Notes: generated by a model from the letters alone, not told the origin. A stretch of DNA of 16,253 nt from an uncultured Acetatifactor sp. (GCA_934394665.1 CAKRRS010000063.1:1-16253); one strand, 5' to 3'; shown: positions 1-7,792, counted from the stretch's first letter. Made by a program: numbers and translations.

Positions 1-9
1 TTTGTCGGA

Positions 10-158
10 GAGTGTTGATATTCCCTTAAGAAGTGGTTGGGAAACAGGGAGGAGCGAACACGATGTTCGCGACAGCCGATTCGCGCCATGGATGGCGCGT
101 GTAGGCGACCCGTCCCTCTACCATATATGATATCCACTTCTTTAGGGAATTCACACTC
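10..158. repeat. Nested inverted-repeat element, possible structured RNA or MITE-like repeat
   Basis: The stretch folds on itself at several levels. An outer stem pairs GAGTGT (10-15) with ACACTC (153-158). A long stem pairs 20-36 with 134-150 with a single mismatch (27/143). Inside lie AGGGA/TCCCT (46-50/113-117), GCGAACA/TGTTCGC with a 3-nt loop (54-60/64-70) and CGCGCCA/TGGCGCG with a 4-nt loop (82-88/93-99). This is seen directly. The middle is richer in G+C than the flanks. Either strand could be transcribed, since the pairing is symmetric. I do not recognise it as a named RNA family. A structured non-coding RNA and a small non-autonomous repeat are both possible. A 64-codon minus-strand reading frame crosses it, but its sequence is explained by the base pairing. 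Confidence 0.6.
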
Positions 159-175
159 GGAGACGTTACAGCTGC

Positions 176-210
176 CAGAAGGCATTCTGTCCGTTCCGGG
201 AGTTCGTCCC
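176..210. other. Two small hairpins beside the folded element
   Basis: CAGAA (176-180) pairs with TTCTG (185-189) around a 4-nt loop, and GGGA (198-201) pairs with TCCC (207-210) around GTTCG. The second abuts the 24-bp repeat at 211. They may belong to the same repeat unit as the larger element at 10-158. The short stems alone would be weak evidence. Confidence 0.35.
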
Positions 211-234
211 TTTGCTTCATTAACTTTCAAGTTA
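211..234 (-). repeat. 24-bp repeat, left copy (inverted relative to 15894-15917)
   Basis: These 24 bases are the exact reverse complement of 15894-15917. Identity stops at both edges, so the shared block is 24 bp. Within it AACTT and AAGTT form a short dyad around 2 nt. On the minus strand this copy is followed by the small hairpins and the folded element. The right copy is followed by a terminator-like hairpin and the 51-bp repeat array. A perfect 24-mer match is far beyond chance in 16 kb, so it is a real repeat of unknown role. Confidence 0.85.
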
Positions 235-255
235 GATAGAGTAACCTATCAATAT

Positions 256-286
256 TCATAATAATGGAGACCTCCTGCATATACAT
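256..286 (+). promoter_or_regulatory. Possible sigma-E-type promoter of spoIVA
   Basis: TCATAATA (256-263) and CATATACAT (278-286) are separated by 14 nt. They resemble the -35 (ATATT-like) and -10 (CATACA-T) elements used by the mother-cell factor sigma-E, which drives spoIVA in Bacillus. The match is partial. The -10 overlaps one arm of the inverted repeat at 271-306. Confidence 0.35.
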
Positions 287-306
287 GTAACAGCAATTGC
301 AGGAGG
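271..306 (+). promoter_or_regulatory. Inverted repeat enclosing the spoIVA Shine-Dalgarno
   Basis: CCTCCTGCA (271-279) is perfectly complementary to TGCAGGAGG (298-306), which contains the spoIVA ribosome site GGAGG (302-306). The loop is 18 nt. In a transcript starting upstream of 271 the site would be paired. In one starting from the candidate sigma-E promoter just downstream, the 5' arm would be absent and the site free. The pairing is observed; the regulatory reading is inference. Confidence 0.5.
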
Positions 307-315
307 GAGCTGTCT

Positions 316-1797
316 ATGGACTACGCAGTGAATACATACGACTTATATCGGGATATACAACAAAGAACGGGAGGCGAGATTTACATCGGTGTGCTTGGCC
401 CGGTACGCACGGGAAAGTCCACGTTCATCAAACGGTTTATGGATGAAATGGTGCTGCCCTACATGGAGGATGAGCATGCCAGGATGCGGGCACAGGATGA
501 ACTCCCCCAGAGTGCCGGCGGTAAAACGATTACGACGACGGAGCCGAAGTTTATACCGAATGAAGCTGCAAAGGTAAAGCTGAATGACGATATTGAAGTG
601 TCGGTGCGCCTGATTGACTGTGTGGGATATATGATAGACGGTGCTGCCGGACATATGGAGGAAGATACAGAACGCATGGTGAAAACGCCATGGTCGGAGG
701 GAGAAATCCCATTTACGCAGGCAGCTGAGATCGGAACCGATAAAGTCATGCAGGATCATTCCACCATCGGACTGGTGATCACAACAGACGGAAGCATCGG
801 GGAGATTCCGCGGGCAAATTATCTGGCAGCAGAGGAAAAGACCATTCTGGCATTGAAAAAGTCCGGGAAACCTTTTCTGGTACTGGTGAACAGTCAAAGA
901 CCGTATTCGGAGGAGGCAGGGCAGATTGCCGAGGAAATCGGAAGCAAATATGATGTTGCGGTAATGCCGGTGAACTGTGAACAGTTAAAAAAAGAAGATA
1001 TTCACAGGATTCTGGAGAAAATTTTGTATGAATTTCCATTGACAGCGATAGAATTTTATTTCCCAAAGTGGCTGGATATGCTGCCCATGGAACATGCGGT
1101 AAAGCAGGATCTGTTAAAACAGATTCGGGAAATGATGAATACCTACGATAAAATACGGGATGTGATTGCACATCCGGTGGAATTACAGGGAGAGTATATC
1201 AATCAATGCAAGATGGATCAGATTCAGCTGTGGAACGGAATGGTGCCGGTGGAGGTTGCTGTTGATGACAGATATTATTATGAAATGCTGTCGGGAATGC
1301 TGGAAGAAACTGTGGAGGATGAATATCAGCTGCTCCATAAGCTGAAGGAGCTTTCGACGATGAAGAAAGAGTATACCAAAGTGCAGGATGCCCTGACGAT
1401 GGTGAAAATCAAGGGGTATGGTGTGGTGACACCGGACAGAGAGGATATTACGCTCGAAAAGCCGGAAATCATACGGCATGGCAATAAGTTTGGCGTCAAA
1501 ATCAAGGCGAGCAGTCCGTCCATCCATATGATACGTGCCAATATTGAGACCGAGATCGCGCCCATCGTTGGAACCCAGCAACAGGCAGAAGACCTGATCC
1601 GGTATATTGACCGCGCGGAAGCAGAACAGGGAATCTGGGAGACCAATATTTTCGGCAAGACGGTCGAACAGCTCGTGGACGACGGCATAACTACCAAGGT
1701 TGCCGCTATCGGCGAGGAAAGCCAGTTGAAACTGCAGGATACGATGCAGAAGATTGTGAATGACAGTAACGGCGGAATGGTGTGCATTATTATATAG
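316..1797 (+). CDS. spoIVA: Stage IV sporulation protein A (spore coat morphogenetic ATPase)
   Basis: The 493-residue product matches the usual SpoIVA length of about 490. It acts in the mother cell, where ATP hydrolysis drives its polymerisation into the basement layer of the spore coat around the forespore. A Walker A motif GPVRTGKST lies at residues 28-36, followed by the family-typical stretch with TTTEPKF that carries the sensor threonine. The middle region is acidic and helical, and the protein ends GGMVCIII, like the hydrophobic C-terminus that meets SpoVM in Bacillus. The ATG at 316 has GGAGG 9 nt upstream. The gene appears monocistronic, with no neighbouring coat gene. No clear terminator follows. 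The assignment is very secure; the mechanism is from Bacillus subtilis work. Confidence 0.97.
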   Translation: MDYAVNTYDLYRDIQQRTGGEIYIGVLGPVRTGKSTFIKRFMDEMVLPYMEDEHARMRAQDELPQSAGGKTITTTEPKFIPNEAAKVKLNDDIEVSVRLIDCVGYMIDGAAGHMEEDTERMVKTPWSEGEIPFTQAAEIGTDKVMQDHSTIGLVITTDGSIGEIPRANYLAAEEKTILALKKSGKPFLVLVNSQRPYSEEAGQIAEEIGSKYDVAVMPVNCEQLKKEDIHRILEKILYEFPLTAIEFYFPKWLDMLPMEHAVKQDLLKQIREMMNTYDKIRDVIAHPVELQGEYINQCKMDQIQLWNGMVPVEVAVDDRYYYEMLSGMLEETVEDEYQLLHKLKELSTMKKEYTKVQDALTMVKIKGYGVVTPDREDITLEKPEIIRHGNKFGVKIKASSPSIHMIRANIETEIAPIVGTQQQAEDLIRYIDRAEAEQGIWETNIFGKTVEQLVDDGITTKVAAIGEESQLKLQDTMQKIVNDSNGGMVCIII

Positions 1798-1803
1798 AAT
1801 TAT

Positions 1804-1832
1804 TTGCTTTTTCTAACTTGTTTTTGTATAAT
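1804..1832 (+). promoter_or_regulatory. Sigma-A-type promoter of the nucleoside-salvage operon
   Basis: TTGCTT (1804-1809) and a consensus TATAAT (1827-1832) are 17 nt apart. The start of transcription would be near 1839, leaving a leader of about 80 nt. That leader has a weak A/T-rich hairpin (1851-1874). I found no purine-riboswitch core in it. Confidence 0.7.
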
Positions 1833-1918
1833 ACTTTTGTTAAGATTGTTTTATTTTTCTGAAAAACAGGAAAAATATTTGCTAAATTGCATGAAAATAC
1901 AAAAAGCGGAGGAAATCA

Positions 1919-2743
1919 ATGAATCAGATATACGCAAAATTGCAGAACTGTTATGAGTGTGTCAGAAAGAAGACGGATTTTGTACCGAAGGTAGCCATCG
2001 TGCTGGGGTCGGGATTAGGAGATTATGCAGAGCAGATTCGTGTGGTGACGGAGATTCCCTATGCGGAGATAGAGGGGTTCCCTGTCTCCACAGTACCCGG
2101 ACATGCCGGTAAATTTATCTTTGGATATCTGGATGAGATTCCTGTGGTATGCATGAAGGGCAGAGTGCACTATTATGAAGGCTACGACGTGACAGACGTG
2201 GTACTGCCTGCCCGGTTGATGAAATTACTGGGAGCTAAGATCCTGTTTTTAACCAATGCGGCGGGTGGGGTCAATACTTCATTCCATGCCGGAGACCTGA
2301 TGTTAATCAGGGATCATATCTCTGTATTTGCACCGAATCCTTTGATCGGCGCCAATATCGATGAGCTGGGGCTGCGTTTCCCGGATATGAGCCATGTATA
2401 TGACAAGGAGCTGCAGCAGATCATCCGTGATACTGCCAAAGAAAACGGCATCTATTTGCAGGAGGGGATTTATACCCAGCTGACAGGACCGTCCTTCGAA
2501 TCTCCGGCAGAGATCCGCATGCTCCGTGCACTCGGCTGTGATGCCGTCGGTATGAGTACTGTGGTAGAGGCAATTGCAGCTAACCATATGGGAATGCGCA
2601 TCTGCGGTATTTCCTGTATCAGTAATCTCGCCGCAGGCATGACGGATCAGCCGTTAAATCATGAAGAAGTACAGGAGGCTGCGGACATGGCAGCACCCAG
2701 ATTTAAAAAGCTGGTAACGGAATCTGTGAAGAAATTCGTATAA
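1919..2743 (+). CDS. punA: Purine nucleoside phosphorylase (6-oxopurine type, trimeric PNP family)
   Basis: The 274-residue enzyme should split inosine and guanosine (and deoxy forms) with phosphate to give the free base and (deoxy)ribose-1-phosphate. GSGLG (30-34) is the phosphate-binding loop, GRVHYYEGY (81-89) and TNAAGGVN (112-119) are family signatures. GPSFESPAEIR and CISNLAAG carry the Glu and Asn that in human PNP (Glu201, Asn243) select 6-oxopurines, so adenosine is not the expected substrate. The ATG is preceded by GGAGG 7 nt upstream. It is the first gene of the operon, 19 nt before cdd. Family is certain; the symbol follows Bacillus use. Confidence 0.93.
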   Translation: MNQIYAKLQNCYECVRKKTDFVPKVAIVLGSGLGDYAEQIRVVTEIPYAEIEGFPVSTVPGHAGKFIFGYLDEIPVVCMKGRVHYYEGYDVTDVVLPARLMKLLGAKILFLTNAAGGVNTSFHAGDLMLIRDHISVFAPNPLIGANIDELGLRFPDMSHVYDKELQQIIRDTAKENGIYLQEGIYTQLTGPSFESPAEIRMLRALGCDAVGMSTVVEAIAANHMGMRICGISCISNLAAGMTDQPLNHEEVQEAADMAAPRFKKLVTESVKKFV

Positions 2744-2762
2744 GAAAACGGAGGATATCCGG

Positions 2763-3185
2763 ATGATTTCAAAAAAAGAGGAAGAGAGTCTGGTGCAACA
2801 GGCATTGGAAGCGAGAACGTCAGCGTATGCCCCCTATTCCGGATACACGGTAGGAGCGGCACTGCTTACCGCAGAGGGTAAAGTATACGGCGGAGGCAAC
2901 ATCGAGAATGCTTCTTACGGTGCCACAAATTGCGCGGAGCGTACTGCCTTTTTTAAAGCAGTCAACGCCGGGGAGCGTAAGTTCGCAGCCATTGCCATCG
3001 CAGGCGGAAAAAACGGAGAAGATCCTGTGGAATATGCCTATCCCTGCGGTATCTGCAGGCAGGTGATGCAGGAATTTTGTGCGCCCGATTTTGCCATTTA
3101 TGTGGTCAAAAGCGAGACGGAGTATCAGAAGCTTACGTTGAAAGAATTACTTCCCTATGGATTTGGAGGAGATGCAATCAGATGA
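2763..3185 (+). CDS. cdd: Cytidine deaminase
   Basis: This 140-residue protein has the length of the small tetrameric, zinc-dependent cytidine deaminases, which convert cytidine and deoxycytidine to uridine and deoxyuridine. Zinc ligands are Cys57, Cys95 and Cys98 in TNCAERTAF and PCGICRQ, with Glu59 as the proton shuttle. The segment NIENASYG is the usual nucleoside-binding part. GGAGGA lies just upstream of the ATG, and the stop TGA overlaps the next start in ATGA, which indicates translational coupling to the amidohydrolase. It sits with PNP, a deaminase and a base permease, which fits nucleoside salvage or catabolism. Confidence 0.96.
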   Translation: MISKKEEESLVQQALEARTSAYAPYSGYTVGAALLTAEGKVYGGGNIENASYGATNCAERTAFFKAVNAGERKFAAIAIAGGKNGEDPVEYAYPCGICRQVMQEFCAPDFAIYVVKSETEYQKLTLKELLPYGFGGDAIR

Positions 3186-4486
3186 ATATCAGATTATATA
3201 ATGCACGTATTCTTACCATGGAACCGGGTAGAGAGGTTTTCTATGGTGAGATCTGGGTAAAAAACGATAAAATCGCTTATATAGCGGAACAAAAGGAACT
3301 GGCACAGGAATGGGACAGATCACAGTTCCCGAGAATTGCCTGGGATATTGAACTGGACTGTAAGGGAAACCTGCTGATGCCCGGATTTAAAAATGCACAC
3401 ACACATTCCGGTATGACATTTTTACGATCCATGGCAGATGATATGCCGTTAGACCAGTGGCTGAACAAGCAGGTATTTCCGCTGGAGGCAAAGCTTGGCG
3501 GAGAGGATATCTATGAACTGACCAGACTGGCAGTGCTGGAATATCTGACTTCCGGCGTGACCTCCATCTTCGATATGTACCTGACACCGGATACGATTGC
3601 GGAAGCGTGCCTTGACACCGGCATGCGCTGTGTTCTGGTATCCGGACTGAATAATTTCAGTTCTTCACCGAAGCAGATGGAAGAGGAATTCTTAAAATGG
3701 AATAAGAAGAATTCCCTGATCAGTTATCAGCTGGGATTTCATGCAGAATATACCTGCTCCAAGGAACTGCTTTGCAAAGTATCGGAAATGGCACATCATT
3801 ACCGGACACCGGTATATGCACACATTTCCGAGACAGAGAAGGAAGTGGAAGAGTGTAAAGCACGTTACGGCATGACACCGCCGATGTTTTTGGATTCTTT
3901 GGGCATGTTTGATTATGGCGGAGGCGGTTTCCACTGTGTCCATACGACCGAACAGGATCTGGATGTATTCCGCAGACACCGTATGTATGTCATCACGAAC
4001 GCAGGTTCCAATACCAAGCTTGCCAGCGGTATCGCACCGATCGCAGACTATGTGAAGCACAAGATTCCCGTAGCCATCGGTACAGACGGTCCTGCCAGCA
4101 ATAACTGCCTGGATATGTTCAGAGAAATGTTCCTGGTGACCGGACTGAGCAAGCTGCGTGAGAAGGATGCTGCCAGCATGGATGCACTGGAAGTATTGAA
4201 GATGGCAACGGTAAACGGTGCCAAGGCAATGCGTCTGAACCGCGCGGATGTTCTGGCCAAGGGAAAACTGGCAGATATCATTATGATCGATCTGCATCAG
4301 CCCAATATGCAGCCAATACATAATATTCCCAAGAATCTGGTATACAGCGGCAGCAAATCCAATGTCTGCATGACGATGATCGGCGGTAAGATCCTGTATC
4401 GTAACGGTGAGTTCAATGTCGGAGAAGATCCCGAACGCATTTATGCAAAATGCGAAAAGATCGTAAAAAGACTGTTGACTGAGTAA
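3182..4486 (+). CDS. Amidohydrolase of the ATZ/TRZ (purine/SAH deaminase-like) family
   Basis: The protein has 434 residues from ATG 3182, which overlaps the cdd stop and has GGAGGA 11 nt upstream; a longer frame opening at 3077 lies inside cdd and is not needed. Metal-binding features are complete: His72-x-His74 in NAHTHSGM, His187 in GFHAEY, His214 and Glu217 in AHISETE, and Asp302 in GTDGPASNN. This set is typical of the methylthioadenosine/S-adenosylhomocysteine deaminase, guanine deaminase and SsnA-like branch of the superfamily, enzymes that remove an amino group from a purine or similar ring. Between PNP, cdd and a purine permease, a purine or purine-nucleoside deaminase is the best inference. 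The exact substrate cannot be read from sequence. Confidence 0.88.
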   Translation: MNIRLYNARILTMEPGREVFYGEIWVKNDKIAYIAEQKELAQEWDRSQFPRIAWDIELDCKGNLLMPGFKNAHTHSGMTFLRSMADDMPLDQWLNKQVFPLEAKLGGEDIYELTRLAVLEYLTSGVTSIFDMYLTPDTIAEACLDTGMRCVLVSGLNNFSSSPKQMEEEFLKWNKKNSLISYQLGFHAEYTCSKELLCKVSEMAHHYRTPVYAHISETEKEVEECKARYGMTPPMFLDSLGMFDYGGGGFHCVHTTEQDLDVFRRHRMYVITNAGSNTKLASGIAPIADYVKHKIPVAIGTDGPASNNCLDMFREMFLVTGLSKLREKDAASMDALEVLKMATVNGAKAMRLNRADVLAKGKLADIIMIDLHQPNMQPIHNIPKNLVYSGSKSNVCMTMIGGKILYRNGEFNVGEDPERIYAKCEKIVKRLLTE

Positions 4487-4512
4487 GAACATACACTCAG
4501 ACGACATAGATC

Positions 4513-4548
4513 GGGAGCTCCCCGTGTGGCTCCTTAATACTTAGGAGG
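4513..4548 (+). promoter_or_regulatory. Two competing hairpins around the permease ribosome site
   Basis: GGAGC (4514-4518) can pair with GCTCC (4529-4533). The same CTCCT (4530-4534) can instead pair with AGGAG (4543-4547), the permease ribosome site. The two pairings exclude each other, as in a translational on/off leader. Stems are only about 5 bp, so this is suggestive. It does not match a riboswitch aptamer that I know. Confidence 0.3.
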
Positions 4549-4554
4549 GAAAAG

Positions 4555-5985
4555 ATGTTAGAAAAAATCTTCAAACTGAAGGAAAACAACACTACGGCAA
4601 AGACAGAGATCATCGCCGGTCTTACCACATTCATGACAATGGCTTATATCATTGCCCTGAATCCGAATCTGTTGACCGGTTTCGGCAAAGATACCATGCC
4701 GGAATTGTGGAACGGTGTTTTCCTGGCAACCTGTATTGCATCTGCAATCGGCACCATTGTTATGGCATTTCTTGCCAACAAGCCGTTTGCCATGGCTCCC
4801 GGCATGGGTCTGAACAGCTTTTTTGCTATTGTGGTTACCAATATTGTAGCGCTGACGGGAATGTCTTATGTGGCATCTTTCCAGGCGGCATTGTGCATCA
4901 TCCTGGTAGAGGGTATTGTATTCCTTGTGCTTTCTGTATTGAATATCCGTGAAAAGATCGTAGACGCGATTCCTCTGGGTGTGCGCCTCGGTATTGCACC
5001 TGCCATTGGACTGATGCTTTTGAATATCGGTGTCGGATCCAATGCCGGTGTTTACTCTGAAAACGGCGGACCTTTCTATGCAATGAGAGACTTCTTCGGT
5101 GCCCTGACACCTTCACTTGCAAAGTCCAATATGGGTTCCGGCTATTCCGCAATGGTACTCAGCGTTGTGACCATGTTCGTAGGACTGTTCGCCATCGTCG
5201 TTCTGGCACAGAAGGGTGTGAAGGGCGCAGTACTGTTAGGTATGCTGATCGCCAGCATCATTTACTGGGTGGGTGAGGCAATTTTCCTGGGAACGAATCC
5301 GTTTGCTTCTCTGGCAACCGCTTCCTTTGTTCCGGCATTCGGAGATATGGCGTCTACCACACTTTTCAAGTTCAATTTCCGGGGATTCGCCGAGATTGGC
5401 TGGTTTACCGCAATTACCCTGATCATTACCTTCTGTATCATCGATATGTTTGATACGATTGGAACGCTGGTAGGTACCGCAAGCCGTGCCGGTATGCTGG
5501 ACAAAGACGGCAAGATGCCCGGTATGAAGCAGGCGCTTTTGTCTGATGCAGTCGGTACGCTGGCAGGTTCTGTGACCGGTACTTCCACCGTTACGACATT
5601 CGTAGAATCCGCATCCGGTGTAGAAGCCGGAGGACGTACGGGTCTGACTGCACTGACGACCGGTATTATGTTCTTGGCATGTATTTTCATCGCACCGATC
5701 GCAGGTATCATTCCCGCAGCAGCTACTTCCTCTGCACTGATCTATGTCGGTGTGCTTATGGTAGCTGGACTGAAGAATGTTAATTTTGATGACATCTGCC
5801 AGTCTGTTCCTGTGGCTCTGATGATGATCGCAATGCCCATTTCCGGTTCCATCGGACATGCTATCGGTATCGGACTGATCACCTATACAGTAATCAAAGT
5901 ATTTACCGGTAAGGCAAAGGATGTCTCTGTTCTTACGTATGTATTATCACTGATTTTCCTGTTAAAATTCTTTATTGTTGCATAA
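4555..5985 (+). CDS. NCS2-family purine base permease (AzgA/PbuG-like)
   Basis: The 476-residue protein is almost entirely hydrophobic, consistent with the 12-14 membrane spans of the nucleobase-cation symporter-2 fold. The N-terminal GLTTFMTMAYIIALNP and the later DMFDTIGTLVGTASRAG and GTSTVTTFVESASGVEAGGR segments are hallmarks of the AzgA/PbuG/PbuO branch, whose characterised members import hypoxanthine, guanine and adenine with protons. The alternating NCS2 halves and charged residues in the SASGVEAGGRTGL stretch are intact. GGAGGG 7 nt upstream sets the ATG. It follows the amidohydrolase by 68 nt and would supply bases to, or export products from, the salvage enzymes. Substrate preference is inferred from family and context. 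Confidence 0.93.
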   Translation: MLEKIFKLKENNTTAKTEIIAGLTTFMTMAYIIALNPNLLTGFGKDTMPELWNGVFLATCIASAIGTIVMAFLANKPFAMAPGMGLNSFFAIVVTNIVALTGMSYVASFQAALCIILVEGIVFLVLSVLNIREKIVDAIPLGVRLGIAPAIGLMLLNIGVGSNAGVYSENGGPFYAMRDFFGALTPSLAKSNMGSGYSAMVLSVVTMFVGLFAIVVLAQKGVKGAVLLGMLIASIIYWVGEAIFLGTNPFASLATASFVPAFGDMASTTLFKFNFRGFAEIGWFTAITLIITFCIIDMFDTIGTLVGTASRAGMLDKDGKMPGMKQALLSDAVGTLAGSVTGTSTVTTFVESASGVEAGGRTGLTALTTGIMFLACIFIAPIAGIIPAAATSSALIYVGVLMVAGLKNVNFDDICQSVPVALMMIAMPISGSIGHAIGIGLITYTVIKVFTGKAKDVSVLTYVLSLIFLLKFFIVA

Positions 5986-6015
5986 ACGGCAGGAAAGATC
6001 ACAAAATGAATTTTG

Positions 6016-6050
6016 GGGCGGGCACTGCACGGGGCAGAGCCTGCCCTTGC
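6016..6050 (+). terminator. GC-rich hairpin after the permease, possible weak terminator or attenuator
   Basis: GGGCGGGC (6016-6023) pairs with GCCTGCCC (6039-6046), then an A/A mismatch and CTGC/GCAG extend the stem to a 5-nt loop. The stem is very stable, but the tail (TTGCTTTAT) is a poor U-tract. It may only dampen transcription into the MutS-like gene, whose ribosome site begins about 10 nt later. Confidence 0.4.
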
Positions 6051-6067
6051 TTTATGAAGGAGAGACC

Positions 6068-7762
6068 ATGGAAATCGTCGTGTTTGTAGGTGCACTGGTG
6101 GGAATCTTCCTGTTTATGATCGGACAGGAGATCGCACAGAGTAAAAAAAGAGAGCGTCTGTTTGAAAAAGCGCTGAGAGAGAATTACGGAAAAGAAAAGC
6201 CCAAGGAATATTCGCTCGAGAGGTTTGCGAGACTTGGAAGTTATCTGAAACGGCATAAGGAGCCGGGGCAGCTGGATGACATTACCTGGAATGATCTGGG
6301 AATGGACGAGGTCTTTTGCAGAATCGATCGTACTTTTTCTGCGGCGGGAGAAGAGTACCTATACTATACACTGCGGAATGTGATGTGTGGACGGGAAGCG
6401 TTGGAGCGTCTGGAGAGGATCGCAGGGTGGCTGGCGGAACACGAGGATACGAGAGTACAGGTACAGCTTCTGATGAACCGGCTGGGGCATTTGGGGAAAT
6501 ATTCTCTATATGATTACCTCGACAATCTGGATACCCTGGGAGAACGCTCCGGCCGTAAAATTCTCCTTGGGGATCTGGTATATCTGCCCTGCCTTGCGCT
6601 GCTGCCGGTACAGCCGGCACTGGGGGTGGTGGGAATCGTCGGCTGCATGCTCTGGCATATTCTGACCTATTTTAAAGAAAAAAAGATAGTGGAGCCCTAT
6701 ATTATCAGCTTTGCCTATATTTTACGGATGGTTGCCGTCTGTGGAGATCTTGTGAAACTGCGGATTCCGGTCTATGAGAAGGAAACGGCAGAACTGGAAA
6801 CGGCATTGAAAGACTTACGGGAACTGAAAAAGGGATCTTATTTTGTCATGACCGGCAACCAGGGAAAAATAGGCGGCAATCCACTGGATATCATAGTGGA
6901 TTATGTGCGCATGATATTTCATCTGGATATTTGGCAGTTTAACCGTATGCTTGGAAAAATCCGGAAAATGACGAAGCAGACAGATGATCTGCTGCGCATC
7001 ACGGGGTATCTGGATATGGCAGTTTCTGTAGGCGGCTTTAGAAAATCTTTAGAGGAATATTGCGTGCCGGAACTTGTACCGGATACGGAAAACTGCTTTC
7101 TGGAAATTGAGGACGGATGGCATCCGCTCTTGTCACATCCGGTGAAAAACAGTCTCTCTGCGAAAAGAGGAATTCTGCTGACCGGTTCCAATGCTTCCGG
7201 CAAATCCACGTTTTTAAAGATGATCGCGGTAAATGCAATCCTTGCACAGACGATTCATACCTGTACGGCAAAAAGTTACCGGGCACCGGTATTTCGAATC
7301 TTTTCTTCCATGGCGTTACGGGACAACATGGAGAACGGAGAGAGTTATTATATTGTGGAGATCCGGTCACTGAAACGGATCCTGGATGCCGCCAAAGAGC
7401 AGTCAGATCCGGTGCTTCTGTTTGTGGATGAGGTACTCAGAGGGACGAATACGGTCGAGAGAATTGCGGCAGCCACGCAGATACTGCGCAGTCTGTCGGA
7501 ATACAAGGCACTTGCGTTTGCGGCAACGCATGATATCGAAATGACGGAACTATTGAAAAACGAATATGACAATTATCATTTTGAAGAAAAAATAGAGAAG
7601 GATAGCATTGTTTTCCCCTACCGGCTGTTGCCGGGGAAGGCTTCAACGAAAAATGCGATCCGCCTGCTGCATCTAATGGGTTATGATGCGGAGATTACCG
7701 AAAAGGCATCCAGACAGGCGGAGAACTTTGTAGAGACAGGGAAATGGATGGCGAATACTTGA
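6068..7762 (+). CDS. Membrane-anchored MutS-like ATPase
   Basis: Starting at ATG 6068, which has AAGGAG 7 nt upstream, the product is 564 residues; an upstream in-frame ATG at 5975 overlaps the permease and lacks a ribosome site. Residues 3-20 form a hydrophobic anchor and a longer hydrophobic segment near 175-210 looks like two further spans. The C-terminal half is a MutS ATPase: Walker A GSNASGKST (373-381), Walker B LLFVDEVLRGTN (Asp454-Glu455) and FAATHD. The mismatch-reading N-terminal domain of true MutS and the KOW/Smr parts of MutS2 are missing. Such membrane MutS homologues are widespread in Firmicutes and have no settled function. Its place after a purine permease is probably read-through neighbourhood, not proof of a shared pathway. 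Confidence 0.85.
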   Translation: MEIVVFVGALVGIFLFMIGQEIAQSKKRERLFEKALRENYGKEKPKEYSLERFARLGSYLKRHKEPGQLDDITWNDLGMDEVFCRIDRTFSAAGEEYLYYTLRNVMCGREALERLERIAGWLAEHEDTRVQVQLLMNRLGHLGKYSLYDYLDNLDTLGERSGRKILLGDLVYLPCLALLPVQPALGVVGIVGCMLWHILTYFKEKKIVEPYIISFAYILRMVAVCGDLVKLRIPVYEKETAELETALKDLRELKKGSYFVMTGNQGKIGGNPLDIIVDYVRMIFHLDIWQFNRMLGKIRKMTKQTDDLLRITGYLDMAVSVGGFRKSLEEYCVPELVPDTENCFLEIEDGWHPLLSHPVKNSLSAKRGILLTGSNASGKSTFLKMIAVNAILAQTIHTCTAKSYRAPVFRIFSSMALRDNMENGESYYIVEIRSLKRILDAAKEQSDPVLLFVDEVLRGTNTVERIAAATQILRSLSEYKALAFAATHDIEMTELLKNEYDNYHFEEKIEKDSIVFPYRLLPGKASTKNAIRLLHLMGYDAEITEKASRQAENFVETGKWMANT

Positions 7763-7788
7763 CGCTGCAGGGATTTCGTTGGTATACT
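7759..7788 (+). promoter_or_regulatory. Sigma-A-type promoter for the small protein-HAD-WYL unit
   Basis: TTGACG (7759-7764), overlapping the stop of the MutS-like gene, and TATACT (7783-7788) are 18 nt apart. Transcription would begin near 7795, at the 12-bp tandem duplication. Confidence 0.6.
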
Positions 7789-7792
7789 TCAT

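Noticed and set aside
26..220. 64-codon minus-strand frame across the folded element
   Set aside because: No ribosome site. Its sequence is dictated by inverted repeats, and no domain is recognisable.
1833..1918. Purine riboswitch in the leader of the salvage operon
   Set aside because: The leader is short and A/T-rich and lacks the three-way junction core sequences of purine aptamers.
3692..4507. 271-codon open frame on the minus strand inside the amidohydrolase gene
   Set aside because: It lies opposite a well-supported gene, has no ribosome site and encodes nothing recognisable. It is a shadow frame, as is the similar one at 9038-9853.
5975..6067. Upstream ATG extending the MutS-like protein by 31 residues
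   Set aside because: It overlaps the permease end and runs through a GC-rich hairpin. ATG 6068 has AAGGAG and begins directly with the membrane anchor.
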